Under the pieces are notes generated by a model. It saw only the letters and a program-made list of their open reading frames with translations. It was not told the DNA's origin and ran no database searches. A stretch of DNA of 64,000 bases, from positions 195,611 through 259,610 of the forward strand of contig JAHCIT010000006.1 in assembly GCA_026129095.1 (NCBI GenBank), given 5' to 3'. Each line of letters opens with the position of its first letter. Within the stretch, counting starts at the first letter, position 1. The translations under genes and the position numbers were made by a program. The stretch comes from Deltaproteobacteria bacterium. Lineage in GTDB: Bacteria; JAGRBM01; JAHCIT01. Positions 1-7,765 of the stretch are shown here, in pieces.

Positions 1-188
1 CGGGACAGGTCCGTCAGGCTCATGGGGACCGAGCGATCGGCCAGAATACGCAGCACTTCGTACTGGGCGTTAGACAGGTCGAACTGCCGGAAGACCTGAC
101 GGTTGACCACTGTCTCCATCAACCCCCCGATATTGAACAGCAACGCAACAAGCCGTTCTCTCGGTTCCTTGATATGCTCCACGGACAT
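1..188 (-). CDS. MarR-family transcriptional regulator, N-terminal part (cut by window edge)
   Basis: Reading down from an ATG at 188 the minus strand stays open to the window edge and gives about 62 residues. They contain an amphipathic first helix (KEPRERLVALLFNIGGLMET) and then QFDLSNAQYEVLRIL and SVPMSLTDLSR. This is the pattern of a MarR N-terminus: dimer helix, 'ls.aQyevLriL', then the start of the winged helix. The DNA-recognition helix and wing lie outside the window, so ligand and targets cannot be judged. It sits downstream of, and co-directional with, the membrane protein gene at 255-1631. MarR proteins are usually dimeric repressors released by small molecules. The family call rests on a fragment. 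Confidence 0.6.
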   Translation of the reverse strand, partial: MSVEHIKEPRERLVALLFNIGGLMETVVNRQVFRQFDLSNAQYEVLRILADRSVPMSLTDLS

Positions 189-254
189 AGGCGCAGTACC
201 TTATTTCCAAACTATCAAAGCCGGCTCCAATTGCAAACCCCTGCCCCAGAAAGA

Positions 255-1631
255 TTAGTGCGCCAAATCCCACCGGGCGAAAGGGAATTCAGCTTCGGAA
301 GGGCACTCGGATGCCACATTCACCCGGCGGGGGTATATCAGGCAGGGGAATTGCGCTTCATCAGGGCAATGCGGTTCAAATCGAACCGCTACCGGCAGAC
401 GATGATCGTATTCCAGTATGTCGGTATGACGTACAACCGGTGGCCGGTTTATAACTGTCAGTCCACCGGCATCCCGGATCTTTTCCATACTGGCAGCCAG
501 CAGGTTTCGGGCTTCGATATTCAAAAGGCCGCAACGCTGGTTTGTTGCAGCATCGCGCACATAGAGCCCTGCGTTCACCGCCAGCCACAGGCCAACACCA
601 GCCATGACGGCTTTCCCGGCGAGTGGGGTGCGCTCGCGCACCCACTCAATCAAGGCACCGACAATCAGGATGGCACCAAAAGCCGCGGCATACTCGTAGC
701 GAGGCTGCGCGATACCCCGGACGATTACCGGGAACGACAAGAGCGCCATTACCCACACAATGCCCATCCGGGCAGCCGGGCTTCCCCTCCAGATTACCCA
801 TCCTGCGGCAGTGAACACACCCAGCGTCAATGCCAGCACCGGATACGGGCCTGGAAATCCTGACGGATTAACCAGCAGGAAAAGCCGGAGGATTGATCCT
901 GCCAGCACCGGAAGGGCACTAACCCCTGCCACGCCCTCGGCCATGGCGCTTGCCGCATGAAGTGAGTCCGATCTCCAGACAGATACCACCAGCAAAGCGG
1001 CGTTCACCACCGCAAGTATCGCCACCCATGCACCAAGCCGCGGCCATTCTGTTCGGCGGGCCAGGGCACACGCCGCAGTGGCCAGCACGGCGGGAAATAG
1101 AAGTGCGGATATCTTGAAGATCATTGCCATAGCGGCAAGCCCAACTGCCGGCCAGAGCAGTCTGCCCCTGCTGATACCATTCATCCACAAGAGCAGCGAC
1201 CCCAGGAGCAGCGTGGTCATCTGCACTTCCAGGCTTCCAGCGGCCCATAGCACCGATTCGCTTCCTGGCCGGTGCATGACAAACAGGATGGGAAGCCAGA
1301 GGGCAATCGATCCGTCAAACATCCGCTTCGCCAGCAGGAAAACGAACACGCCGTTCAGTCCGTGCATGCAGGCAATCCATACCCGAACCCACCGGTACGG
1401 TTCCTCAGGGCTCAGCCAGATGGCGATTTTCCAGTAGGGTGGTACCGACGGATATGTTCCCAGTTTCCAGAACAGGATTTCAGTCCAGCTCCAGCTACGG
1501 GCGAAATTCGCACTATACAGGTCATCGACGAGGAACCCTGGACCGCCACCGATCCAGATCAGTCCGGCAATGAAAAGGCCCGCCACGGCCACCCATACGG
1601 CTTTCAATCGCGGGTCTTCTCCGGAACACAC
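255..1631 (-). CDS. Multispanning membrane protein, GT-C glycosyltransferase-like, paralogue of the 48.8-51.8 kb pair
   Basis: A 458-residue protein with about ten hydrophobic segments. After the first segment comes an acidic DD motif (FLVDDLYSANFARS), placed like the catalytic acidic loop of GT-C polyprenyl-sugar transferases. It shares the N-terminal DD..A..R...W pattern, a central VLWAAGSLE..MT block, the P.Y.YAAAFG motif and a C-terminal Cys-containing tail (CPDEAQFPCL) with the two proteins at 48761-50236 and 50306-51781. I therefore place all three in one family. The start at 1631 is GTG. A TTG ten codons in (before KAVWV) has a better-placed GGAGAA and may be the real start. Substrate is unknown; a role in cell-surface glycan or lipid modification is inference from topology only. 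Confidence 0.72.
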   Translation of the reverse strand: MCSGEDPRLKAVWVAVAGLFIAGLIWIGGGPGFLVDDLYSANFARSWSWTEILFWKLGTYPSVPPYWKIAIWLSPEEPYRWVRVWIACMHGLNGVFVFLLAKRMFDGSIALWLPILFVMHRPGSESVLWAAGSLEVQMTTLLLGSLLLWMNGISRGRLLWPAVGLAAMAMIFKISALLFPAVLATAACALARRTEWPRLGAWVAILAVVNAALLVVSVWRSDSLHAASAMAEGVAGVSALPVLAGSILRLFLLVNPSGFPGPYPVLALTLGVFTAAGWVIWRGSPAARMGIVWVMALLSFPVIVRGIAQPRYEYAAAFGAILIVGALIEWVRERTPLAGKAVMAGVGLWLAVNAGLYVRDAATNQRCGLLNIEARNLLAASMEKIRDAGGLTVINRPPVVRHTDILEYDHRLPVAVRFEPHCPDEAQFPCLIYPRRVNVASECPSEAEFPFARWDLAH

Positions 1632-1700
1632 TGTGGCAGTCTCCCGCCCGAGTTTATCGAAAGCAACCGGGACAGTGACTCTCCATATTGCTGATGGCTT

Positions 1701-1716
1701 TGGGAAAATTTTCCCA
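1701..1716. promoter_or_regulatory. Perfect 16-bp palindrome in a divergent intergenic region
   Basis: TGGGAAAATTTTCCCA at 1701-1716 is its own reverse complement. A partial echo (GGGAATTTTCC) follows at 1725-1735, about two helical turns away. Both lie between the divergently transcribed membrane protein (start 1631) and hemerythrin (start 1862). This is where a dimeric regulator acting on one or both genes would bind. The binding protein is unknown; the MarR fragment nearby is only a candidate. Confidence 0.45.
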
Positions 1717-1861
1717 TCCCCATAGGGAATTTTCCGTCGTTCCTGACCCTAATAGGCTGGCCATACCTGCACAATGGCCCCGGAATTATGCGCCTTCTGC
1801 CAAGTCGTGGCTGGCCCGGTATTTGCTGCCCCTTCCTGCGGAAGAAAAAGGGGAAGTACCA

Positions 1862-2428
1862 ATGACAGTGAAACAGCAACGCCGCGCCAAGGCGGAAAAG
1901 GCGGCAGAAATTGCCAGCCGCATAAAAACCTCCCCCTCGGCCCATCAGCTTCTCCTGGAGGGGAAAGAACCGACAAGGCTGCTGGAAGACCGCTCTGAAA
2001 ACGCCGCCACCCAGGCTCTGATCGAACAGCACCACGACATCGTGGCAATCGTGGACCGGCTGGGAGCCGTTATCCGAACCAGTATCGGGCTGCTACCGGA
2101 AGCTCAGAAACGGCGGTTGTTCAATGAACTAATGGGGACGCTCATCCAGAAACTCGAGCGGCATTTCCAGTATGAGGAACGGGGCGGATTCATGACCGAT
2201 GTCGTGAAGCGCCGCCCAGCACTTGCAGCCGACGTAGAGCGGCTGCTCACGGAACACGGCAACATGATCGGCCAGCTCCGGTGGATACGTGCGCGGTGCA
2301 TCGAACTGGATCTGGAAACGCTCCAGAAGCATGTCCAGAGCTTCGTTGACAAGTTCTCTCATCACGAACATCACGAGACTGACCTGATCCAGGGGGTCTA
2401 TTATGGAGAAACCGGGGCCGGGGACTGA
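1862..2428 (+). CDS. Hemerythrin HHE-domain protein
   Basis: A 188-residue cytosolic protein. Its C-terminal two thirds read as a four-helix hemerythrin-like domain: EQHHDIVAIVDRL on helix one, ERHFQYEERGGF on helix two, LLTEHGNMI on helix three and KFSHHEHHETDLI on helix four. These supply the His/Glu ligands of a non-haem di-iron centre. The N-terminal 50 residues are basic and helical (KQQRRAKAEKAAEIASR) and not part of the fold. I chose the ATG at 1862 because AAAAGGGGAAGTACC precedes it; the open frame starts further up at 1688 but that stretch looks non-coding. The family binds oxygen, NO or iron; the exact role here is unknown. Its promoter region holds the palindrome at 1701-1716. Confidence 0.8.
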   Translation: MTVKQQRRAKAEKAAEIASRIKTSPSAHQLLLEGKEPTRLLEDRSENAATQALIEQHHDIVAIVDRLGAVIRTSIGLLPEAQKRRLFNELMGTLIQKLERHFQYEERGGFMTDVVKRRPALAADVERLLTEHGNMIGQLRWIRARCIELDLETLQKHVQSFVDKFSHHEHHETDLIQGVYYGETGAGD

Positions 2429-2439
2429 GGTGGACCGGA

Positions 2440-2925
2440 TCAAGCCTCTTTGACTGGCGTCACCTCAAACTCGCCTTCCACGGCAAGGATTGCTTCAGCG
2501 GCACACTCCGCGACTACAGCGGCGATATTCGTACAGAATTGCTGGCGATCCGGGCCCATAAAGTCCGCGAACTGCCCGGTCAAATCATTGCAGACAATCG
2601 ACTGGGCCCGGCCCCTGTCCATCCGCACGCGCACGATCTGCTGATAGTGGAGAATTGCCTGTCGAAGCCGGTCCGTAACCTTTCCCGCAGGATCCGGGTC
2701 GCCCAGCAGTTCGCCCAGGACCAGTTCCCCCGCCTTGACCGCCCCGCACTCCCCTTCACCCGTGATACCGCCCTTCCGCAATGCCTGATAGGGCCGCGTA
2801 CCAAGGCCGAATGTCTCGGCAATGGCAATGCCACAGGAACGATGCGGGGTGATCCTGCCCTCATAGAGCAGAAACGCCTTTTCCCGGGCCCGCCGGATCA
2901 GATCGGCTTTTCTGGCATCGTCCAT
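2440..2925 (-). CDS. C_GCAxxG_C_C-type redox protein (putative)
   Basis: A 161-residue soluble protein. It has RSCGIAIAETFGLG, then GGITGEGECGAVKAGELVLGELL, a spacing that resembles the C_GCAxxG_C_C family of putative redox-active proteins. Further cysteines follow at SIVCNDLTG, QQFCTNIA and AECAAEA, as expected for that family's last Cys pair. It converges on the hemerythrin gene with only 11 bp between stops and is divergent from the gene at 3087. Function is not known for most members; a thiol or metal redox role is inferred from the conserved cysteines. The family match is partial (GECGA for GCAxxG), hence moderate confidence. Confidence 0.62.
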   Translation of the reverse strand: MDDARKADLIRRAREKAFLLYEGRITPHRSCGIAIAETFGLGTRPYQALRKGGITGEGECGAVKAGELVLGELLGDPDPAGKVTDRLRQAILHYQQIVRVRMDRGRAQSIVCNDLTGQFADFMGPDRQQFCTNIAAVVAECAAEAILAVEGEFEVTPVKEA

Positions 2926-3023
2926 ACAGGTTTGCAGGATAGCCTATCCGGACATTCCGGAAGAACCCGGCCGCCGCCGGGAAATAATAACACCATTTTC
3001 ACATGCCGAACTGACATGGAATC

Positions 3024-3051
3024 TTGCTTCCGCCAGCCTAGTACACATAAT
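3024..3051 (+). promoter_or_regulatory. Candidate sigma-70-type promoter for the DUF2505-like gene
   Basis: TTGCTT at 3024-3029 and CATAAT at 3046-3051 are 16 bases apart, upstream of the gene starting at 3087. The -10 box matches the consensus in five of six bases. It lies in the 160-bp gap between two divergent genes. Confidence 0.35.
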
Positions 3052-3086
3052 CCCACCACGCGTGGCGGCGGCAAGGAGTTTTTCCA

Positions 3087-3596
3087 ATGAAAACTGTCCG
3101 TCTGGAACTGGTGGCCCCGATCCCCCGTGAGCAGTTCATGACCATCTATGATGGGGACGAGTTCCGGAGCTACGTGATCCAGCACCATCCCCATGTTTCC
3201 GCCATCGAGGTGATCGAGCGGCGCGAGGATGAGACCACACGGCTCATCCGGACCCGCACCACCATGTCCATCGAGGCACCCGGTTTCCTCAAGCTGCTGA
3301 CCTCGGCCGTCCAGCCGCAGACCGAAGAGGAACAGGTATTCTTCAAGAAGGAATGGCGGTACGAATTCCGCGGCAGCAGTTCTGTTTCCCGCAGCCGGGC
3401 CCGCATTGAGCTTGTCCCTGAGGGTGAACAGGGCACGCGCCGGATCGTGAATCTTGAGCTTGAAGCAACCCGGGGACCGGGGTTCCTCCGCAGCCGGGCT
3501 GAAGACTATTTTGTCGAAAAAGCCCGCGAGCAGATGGGCTATTATGGAGATATCGTCAAGAAATATATCGCCGAGAAGTTTGGCGTCAGCTACTGA
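3087..3596 (+). CDS. DUF2505-like (START/PRELI-type fold) protein
   Basis: A 169-residue soluble protein preceded by a good ribosome site (AAGGAG, ATG at 3087). It opens with a strand-rich segment, MKTVRLELVAPIPREQFMTI, then paired hydrophilic strands and a long C-terminal helix (YFVEKAREQMGYYGDIVKKYI). This layout resembles the DUF2505/PRELI-MSF1-like group, which adopts a START-type lipid-binding cup. No catalytic motif is visible and no signal peptide is present. It converges on recG with an 8-bp gap. Lipid or hydrophobic ligand binding is inference from fold resemblance. Confidence 0.65.
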   Translation: MKTVRLELVAPIPREQFMTIYDGDEFRSYVIQHHPHVSAIEVIERREDETTRLIRTRTTMSIEAPGFLKLLTSAVQPQTEEEQVFFKKEWRYEFRGSSSVSRSRARIELVPEGEQGTRRIVNLELEATRGPGFLRSRAEDYFVEKAREQMGYYGDIVKKYIAEKFGVSY

Positions 3597-3604
3597 CCCT
3601 GATC

Positions 3605-6076
3605 TTACGCCACACCTGAAAATTCGATCTTCCCTTTCCACCGTTCCAGCAGCAGAGTCCGGATCTGGCCGTTTTCGCGTTTCTGGAGCCCGGGATCGGC
3701 CTCCAGAAGCCGTGCGGCTGCCTCCCGGCAGGATTGCAGCAGGTCCAGGTCGCGGGCGAGATTCAGGACACGGAACTCCGGCAAACCAGACTGCCGGGTT
3801 CCAAGAAACTCCCCAGGACCGCGGATTTCCAGATCTGCTTCCGCGATCCGGAAACCATCATTCGTTGAAGCAAGCACCTGAAGCCTGCGGTGGCCCTCGG
3901 CCGAGATCCCCGCACTGGGAACCAGGAAGCAGTAGCTTTGGGCTCCTCCCCGGCCGACACGTCCCCGGAGCTGATGGATTTGTGCGAGTCCAAACCGTTC
4001 GGCGTGCTCGATTACCATCACCGTAGCATTCGGTACGTCTATTCCGACTTCGATTACCGTTGTGGACACAAGAACCTGGGTACGCCCGGCACGGAAATCC
4101 CCAAGGGCCTTGTCCTTGTCGGCTGGCTTCATCCTGCCATGAAGCAGCCCCACTCTGGCACCGGGGATGTAATGGGACGTGATCTCCTTTACGCCGCGTT
4201 CGGCGTCCTTGAGATCGATCAGCTCGCTTTCCGATACCAGCGGGTAAACCACATATGCCTGACGCTCCTCTGCGAGCTGGCGGGCCACCGCGTCCCAAAG
4301 TTTCATCTCCGAGCCATCGCCGGCGATCACGGTCTGCACCTGACGCCTGCCAGGAGGCAGTTCATCCAGCGTTGAAATCTCCAGATCCCCATAAACCGTC
4401 AGGGCCAGCGTGCGCGGGATCGGAGTAGCCGTCATTACCAGCACATCCGGCATATACCCCTTGCTCAGCAGTGTTCGGCGCTGCTCGACACCGAACCGGT
4501 GCTGCTCGTCAATAATGACAAATGCGAGTTTCCCGATCGTCACCTTTTCCTGAATGAGCGCGTGAGTACCAACGGCAATCATGGGCGTCCCACGCGCCAG
4601 TTCGTGATAAACCCGCGCCGGAACGAGGCTTTCGGTAGAGAGCTTCTGCGAACCGGTCAGCAATGCGACGGGTACATCCAGGCCCTGCACAAGCTTGGTC
4701 ATCGTCTGGAAGTGCTGCTCGGCGAGTATTTCCGTCGGTGCCATGAGCGCGGCCTGATAGCCTGCCCCGACGGCAACCAGCGCGGCGGCCAGCGCAACAA
4801 CGGTTTTCCCTGCACCCACATCGCCCTGCAGAAGCCGGTTCATCGGCCGAGGCTGGACAAGGTCCCTGCGGATTTCGGCAATCGCCCGCTTCTGGGCGCC
4901 AGTCAGCTCAAACGGGAGATTACTGATAAACGGCGCCAGCAGGGTGTCGTTGTCCGGAATACTGATACCTGTCACCTCTGCCGTTTGGCGGCGGCGAATG
5001 GCGAGCCCCAATGCAAGGAAAAATGCCTCGTGCACCCGGAGCCGTTCATGTGCCTCGGACATGCGGACAAGATACTTTTCTATATCGCTGTCATCGGGTG
5101 GCTGGTGCAGACGGCGCACCGCTTCGCCAAGCGGAATCGGAGGCAATGAAATACCTTTCACTGTTTCCAACCCGTCACTCAATCCCTCAACGCCAAGCTG
5201 AAGCGCATTCGCTATGGCCGCACGAAGCTGCTTGGGGTGAAGCCCCTCGGTAAGGGGATAGACGGGGATAATTCCGCCTGGGACATGTGATGGTTCTTCG
5301 GCAAACTCGATGTCAGGGTGATGAAATTCCCGCTGGGCGCGAAACTGACGGCAATCCCCGGTTACCCGAACCTGGTCACCCGGTTTGGCCCGTGCAGCAC
5401 GGACACGCTCAAACCCCTGGAACCATTTGCAGGTGAGTTCTCCTGTGCTGTCACGGACGACCAGTTCCCGCCCGTTGCGGCCAAACCGCCCCATCCGGGT
5501 CACTTCGCCCACCACGACGGCCTGCATGCCGGGCACAAGATCCCGGATAGGTGTCACATGACGAAGATCGTCATACCTGACCGGCAAGTGAAACAGCAGA
5601 TCCTCCACTGTGTGGATATCCAGGCGTTCCAGAACACCCGCCAGCTTGGGGCCAACACCCTTCACCCATTTCACTTCATCCTTGAGACCGGGGCCGCTTC
5701 CGGAGGATGCTCTCTTCGCCGCTGGAGATTTCCTGGTTGCTGGGGGGGCGGGCACATTTGCCGGCTTCGCAACAGGCCGGGCTGCCGGCCGGCTCACCTC
5801 AAACATCGCCGGGCTGCGCAGCCTTTCCACAATCGCCTGCATCCGCTCCAGACGGTTTCGCCGGGCAGCCAGCGGCTGGGTATCCAGTCCTTGAGCGAGC
5901 TTCAGGATTTCACTGAAGCTTTCCGGCGCAGCTGGCGCTTCCTCCAGTCCCCTCTGGGCCGCACCAGCCAGGGTTTGCTCAAGTCCATGAGAACGAGCCA
6001 GCGAGGCATAACCGCCCCGGGATATCGCCCCGAGCACAGAATCCAGAATCTCCAGCGGTGAGCGGTTTTTGGTCAT
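3605..6076 (-). CDS. recG: ATP-dependent DNA helicase RecG
   Basis: An 823-residue superfamily 2 helicase that remodels stalled replication forks and branch-migrates Holliday junctions. Domains in order: a non-canonical N-terminal helical region and Pro/Ala-rich linker (about 1-130), the wedge/OB domain (about 135-300), and the motor. Walker A GDVGAGKT is at about 418-425, the DEQH box (IIDEQHRFGVEQRR) at about 521-534 and the TATPIPRT motif shortly after. The C-terminal half has DVPNATVMVIEHAERFGLAQIHQLRGRVGR split into the usual motifs V and VI, and ends with the family's LLE.WKGK-type tail. It is longer than typical RecG (about 690) because of the N-terminal extension. Its ATG overlaps the stop of the upstream GDPD gene (ATGA), so the two are probably translated together. 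Confidence 0.98.
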   Translation of the reverse strand: MTKNRSPLEILDSVLGAISRGGYASLARSHGLEQTLAGAAQRGLEEAPAAPESFSEILKLAQGLDTQPLAARRNRLERMQAIVERLRSPAMFEVSRPAARPVAKPANVPAPPATRKSPAAKRASSGSGPGLKDEVKWVKGVGPKLAGVLERLDIHTVEDLLFHLPVRYDDLRHVTPIRDLVPGMQAVVVGEVTRMGRFGRNGRELVVRDSTGELTCKWFQGFERVRAARAKPGDQVRVTGDCRQFRAQREFHHPDIEFAEEPSHVPGGIIPVYPLTEGLHPKQLRAAIANALQLGVEGLSDGLETVKGISLPPIPLGEAVRRLHQPPDDSDIEKYLVRMSEAHERLRVHEAFFLALGLAIRRRQTAEVTGISIPDNDTLLAPFISNLPFELTGAQKRAIAEIRRDLVQPRPMNRLLQGDVGAGKTVVALAAALVAVGAGYQAALMAPTEILAEQHFQTMTKLVQGLDVPVALLTGSQKLSTESLVPARVYHELARGTPMIAVGTHALIQEKVTIGKLAFVIIDEQHRFGVEQRRTLLSKGYMPDVLVMTATPIPRTLALTVYGDLEISTLDELPPGRRQVQTVIAGDGSEMKLWDAVARQLAEERQAYVVYPLVSESELIDLKDAERGVKEITSHYIPGARVGLLHGRMKPADKDKALGDFRAGRTQVLVSTTVIEVGIDVPNATVMVIEHAERFGLAQIHQLRGRVGRGGAQSYCFLVPSAGISAEGHRRLQVLASTNDGFRIAEADLEIRGPGEFLGTRQSGLPEFRVLNLARDLDLLQSCREAAARLLEADPGLQKRENGQIRTLLLERWKGKIEFSGVA

Positions 6077-6879
6077 GTACCGGCCTTGAGATCCAGGGCG
6101 AGCAGCTTTGCGGGGTCATCCGTGATGATCGCCCTGACACCCAGCTTTGCCACCCGACGTGCGTCTTCCGGGCGGTTTACCGTCCAGGTCCAGACCGAAA
6201 GATCGTCCCGGGCCGCATCGCGCATCATTTCGATGCCGATATTCTCATGGAACGGCGCCAGCAGTTTCGGCTGCACCAATGGCTCTGTCCATCGATCCCG
6301 AATCCACCGGGGGTTTCCGTGATAAAAGAGCATCCCGAGCGGCAGCGACCAGCCATGGCGACGGAGCCGCAGCAGACGGACAGGGTTGAATGACGTATAA
6401 ATAACCCGGTCCCCGGCTCCCATCCGGCGGACGAGACGAAGCAACTTCGATTCCAGCCCGTCAGGTTTCCCTGCCCTGCCTTTCAGTTCGATATCGATAA
6501 GCATCTCCGGTCCGAGCGTTTCGATCACCTCCTCCAGTATGGGTATGCGCGAGGAAGTCGGTTCGGGAAGTCCGCTCTCCGGCATGTCCGGGGGCCGTGG
6601 CCCACGAACTCTCAGTTCCCGGAGTTCACCCAGCGTCATTGTTTCCAGACGCCCTTCCCCATCGGTCAGCCTTTCCACCTTTTCATCGTGAAAAACCACG
6701 ACTTCGCCGCTGGCGCAGACATGAACATCCAGTTCCACACCGTGAGCCCCCGTCTCCCGGGCATAACGGAACGCCTCCACGGTGTTTTCGGGCCTCATAT
6801 GCCGGGCTCCTCGGTGCCCCAGCACCAGGACCGGATCACCCGTACGAGGCGGCGAAAGCAGTTCAGCCAGATGAAGCAT
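6073..6879 (-). CDS. Glycerophosphodiester phosphodiesterase
   Basis: A 268-residue TIM-barrel phosphodiesterase that cleaves glycerophosphodiesters to glycerol-3-phosphate and an alcohol. The catalytic signature is intact: GHRGARHMRPENT near residues 21-33 (His22, Arg23, Glu31), GVELDVHV (Glu49, Asp51) and VVFHDE (His64). The C-terminus has SVWTWTVNRPEDARRVAKLG and the family's IITDDP strand. No signal peptide is visible, so it is probably the cytosolic (UgpQ-like) type. It is the first gene of a two-gene unit with recG, whose start overlaps its stop. It is divergent from the TetR gene at 7112, with 232 bp between. Confidence 0.93.
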   Translation of the reverse strand: MLHLAELLSPPRTGDPVLVLGHRGARHMRPENTVEAFRYARETGAHGVELDVHVCASGEVVVFHDEKVERLTDGEGRLETMTLGELRELRVRGPRPPDMPESGLPEPTSSRIPILEEVIETLGPEMLIDIELKGRAGKPDGLESKLLRLVRRMGAGDRVIYTSFNPVRLLRLRRHGWSLPLGMLFYHGNPRWIRDRWTEPLVQPKLLAPFHENIGIEMMRDAARDDLSVWTWTVNRPEDARRVAKLGVRAIITDDPAKLLALDLKAGT

Positions 6880-7029
6880 AAAGCAGAGCCGTGTCCATCC
6901 CGGCGGGCAACGCCAACAAAACCTGCTCCTCCACGTTAATCCCCAATGCGGCTTGGGCGCAATCGGCTGTAACTTACTGAAGAAACAGGCGTTTTAGTCC
7001 AAGAAGCAATACGTGTTATCCAAGCCCCA

Positions 7030-7057
7030 TTGACTCCCGCCTATGATATCCTAGACT
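7030..7057 (+). promoter_or_regulatory. Candidate promoter of the TetR-efflux operon
   Basis: TTGACT at 7030-7035 and TAGACT at 7052-7057 are separated by 16 bases. The predicted transcription start would fall just before the TetR-type palindrome at 7070-7089, giving a simple repression arrangement. Confidence 0.45.
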
Positions 7058-7069
7058 GGTAAGTCATAA

Positions 7070-7089
7070 AAATGACCGGATGGTCATTT
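7070..7089. promoter_or_regulatory. TetR-type operator upstream of the efflux operon
   Basis: AAATGACCGGATGGTCATTT is a perfect inverted repeat: eight-base arms (AAATGACC / GGTCATTT) around GGAT. It lies 23 bp before the start of the TetR regulator and just downstream of the candidate promoter. Position and symmetry are typical of an autoregulatory TetR operator. A site with the same TGACC-N4-GGTC core occurs at 41338-41350. Confidence 0.7.
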
Positions 7090-7111
7090 CCCGCCTGCCC
7101 AGAAAGTCCCC

Positions 7112-7765
7112 ATGTCCCACCGTCCTTCCACTGCTACCTCCCGGCCGACCAAATCAGAACTGGTGAAAGAGTTCCGCGAGCGGGAAATCATCGAAGCCGC
7201 CCGCCGGGTTTTCACCCGTGAGGGGTTCCAGTCTGCATCCATGGAAAAGATCGCCGAGGAGGCGGGACTGGCGAAGGGGACAATTTATCTTTATTTCCCG
7301 AACCGGGAGCAACTCATCATAGAAACACTCGGGGCGGGTGCCCACCGGTTTTACAGCTACTGCCGCGAGCAGTCGCCACCCACCTTCGAACCCGAACAGC
7401 GGGTCCGCGCCCTGGTCCGGGCGATGTTCCAGCATGCTGAAGAAGAGCGGGATTTCCAGCGCGCCCTGTTTATCGAACTGAACGAATGGCTATTCACTCC
7501 CGCCCGGCAGCATCTTGTACAGGGACTCATCACCGCACACGAGGAGTTCATGTCCTATATCGCATCCATCCTGGAGGAAGGTGCCCGGTGCCGGAAGTTC
7601 CGCAAGGCCGACCACCGGCAGCATGCCGGTTATCTGTTCAGTCTGCTCGGCGGGCTGTTCCGGGAACGGCTTATGGGCCTCAATTCGAGCCCGGTCGAGG
7701 AGATATCGGCCGGCGTCGCTGACTTTTTTCTGGCTGCCATCGGCACCAAGGACCGTAAACCATGA
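7112..7765 (+). CDS. TetR/AcrR-family transcriptional regulator
   Basis: A 217-residue regulator. The N-terminal DNA-binding domain is clear at about 17-66: EIIEAARRVFTREGF, MEKIAEEAGLAKGTIYLYF, then NREQLI, the classic TetR helix-turn-helix. The C-terminal helices form the ligand and dimer domain and are not informative about the inducer. It is the first gene of a four-gene unit: its stop overlaps the start of the TolC gene (ATGA at 7762-7765). The palindrome at 7070-7089 in its leader is the likely operator, so repression of its own operon and release by an exported compound is the simplest model. No experimental ligand can be deduced. Confidence 0.93.
   Translation: MSHRPSTATSRPTKSELVKEFREREIIEAARRVFTREGFQSASMEKIAEEAGLAKGTIYLYFPNREQLIIETLGAGAHRFYSYCREQSPPTFEPEQRVRALVRAMFQHAEEERDFQRALFIELNEWLFTPARQHLVQGLITAHEEFMSYIASILEEGARCRKFRKADHRQHAGYLFSLLGGLFRERLMGLNSSPVEEISAGVADFFLAAIGTKDRKP

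Noticed and set aside
174-863. Plus-strand frame across the membrane protein at 255-1631
   Set aside because: No protein-like features; the minus-strand reading has transmembrane pattern and family motifs.
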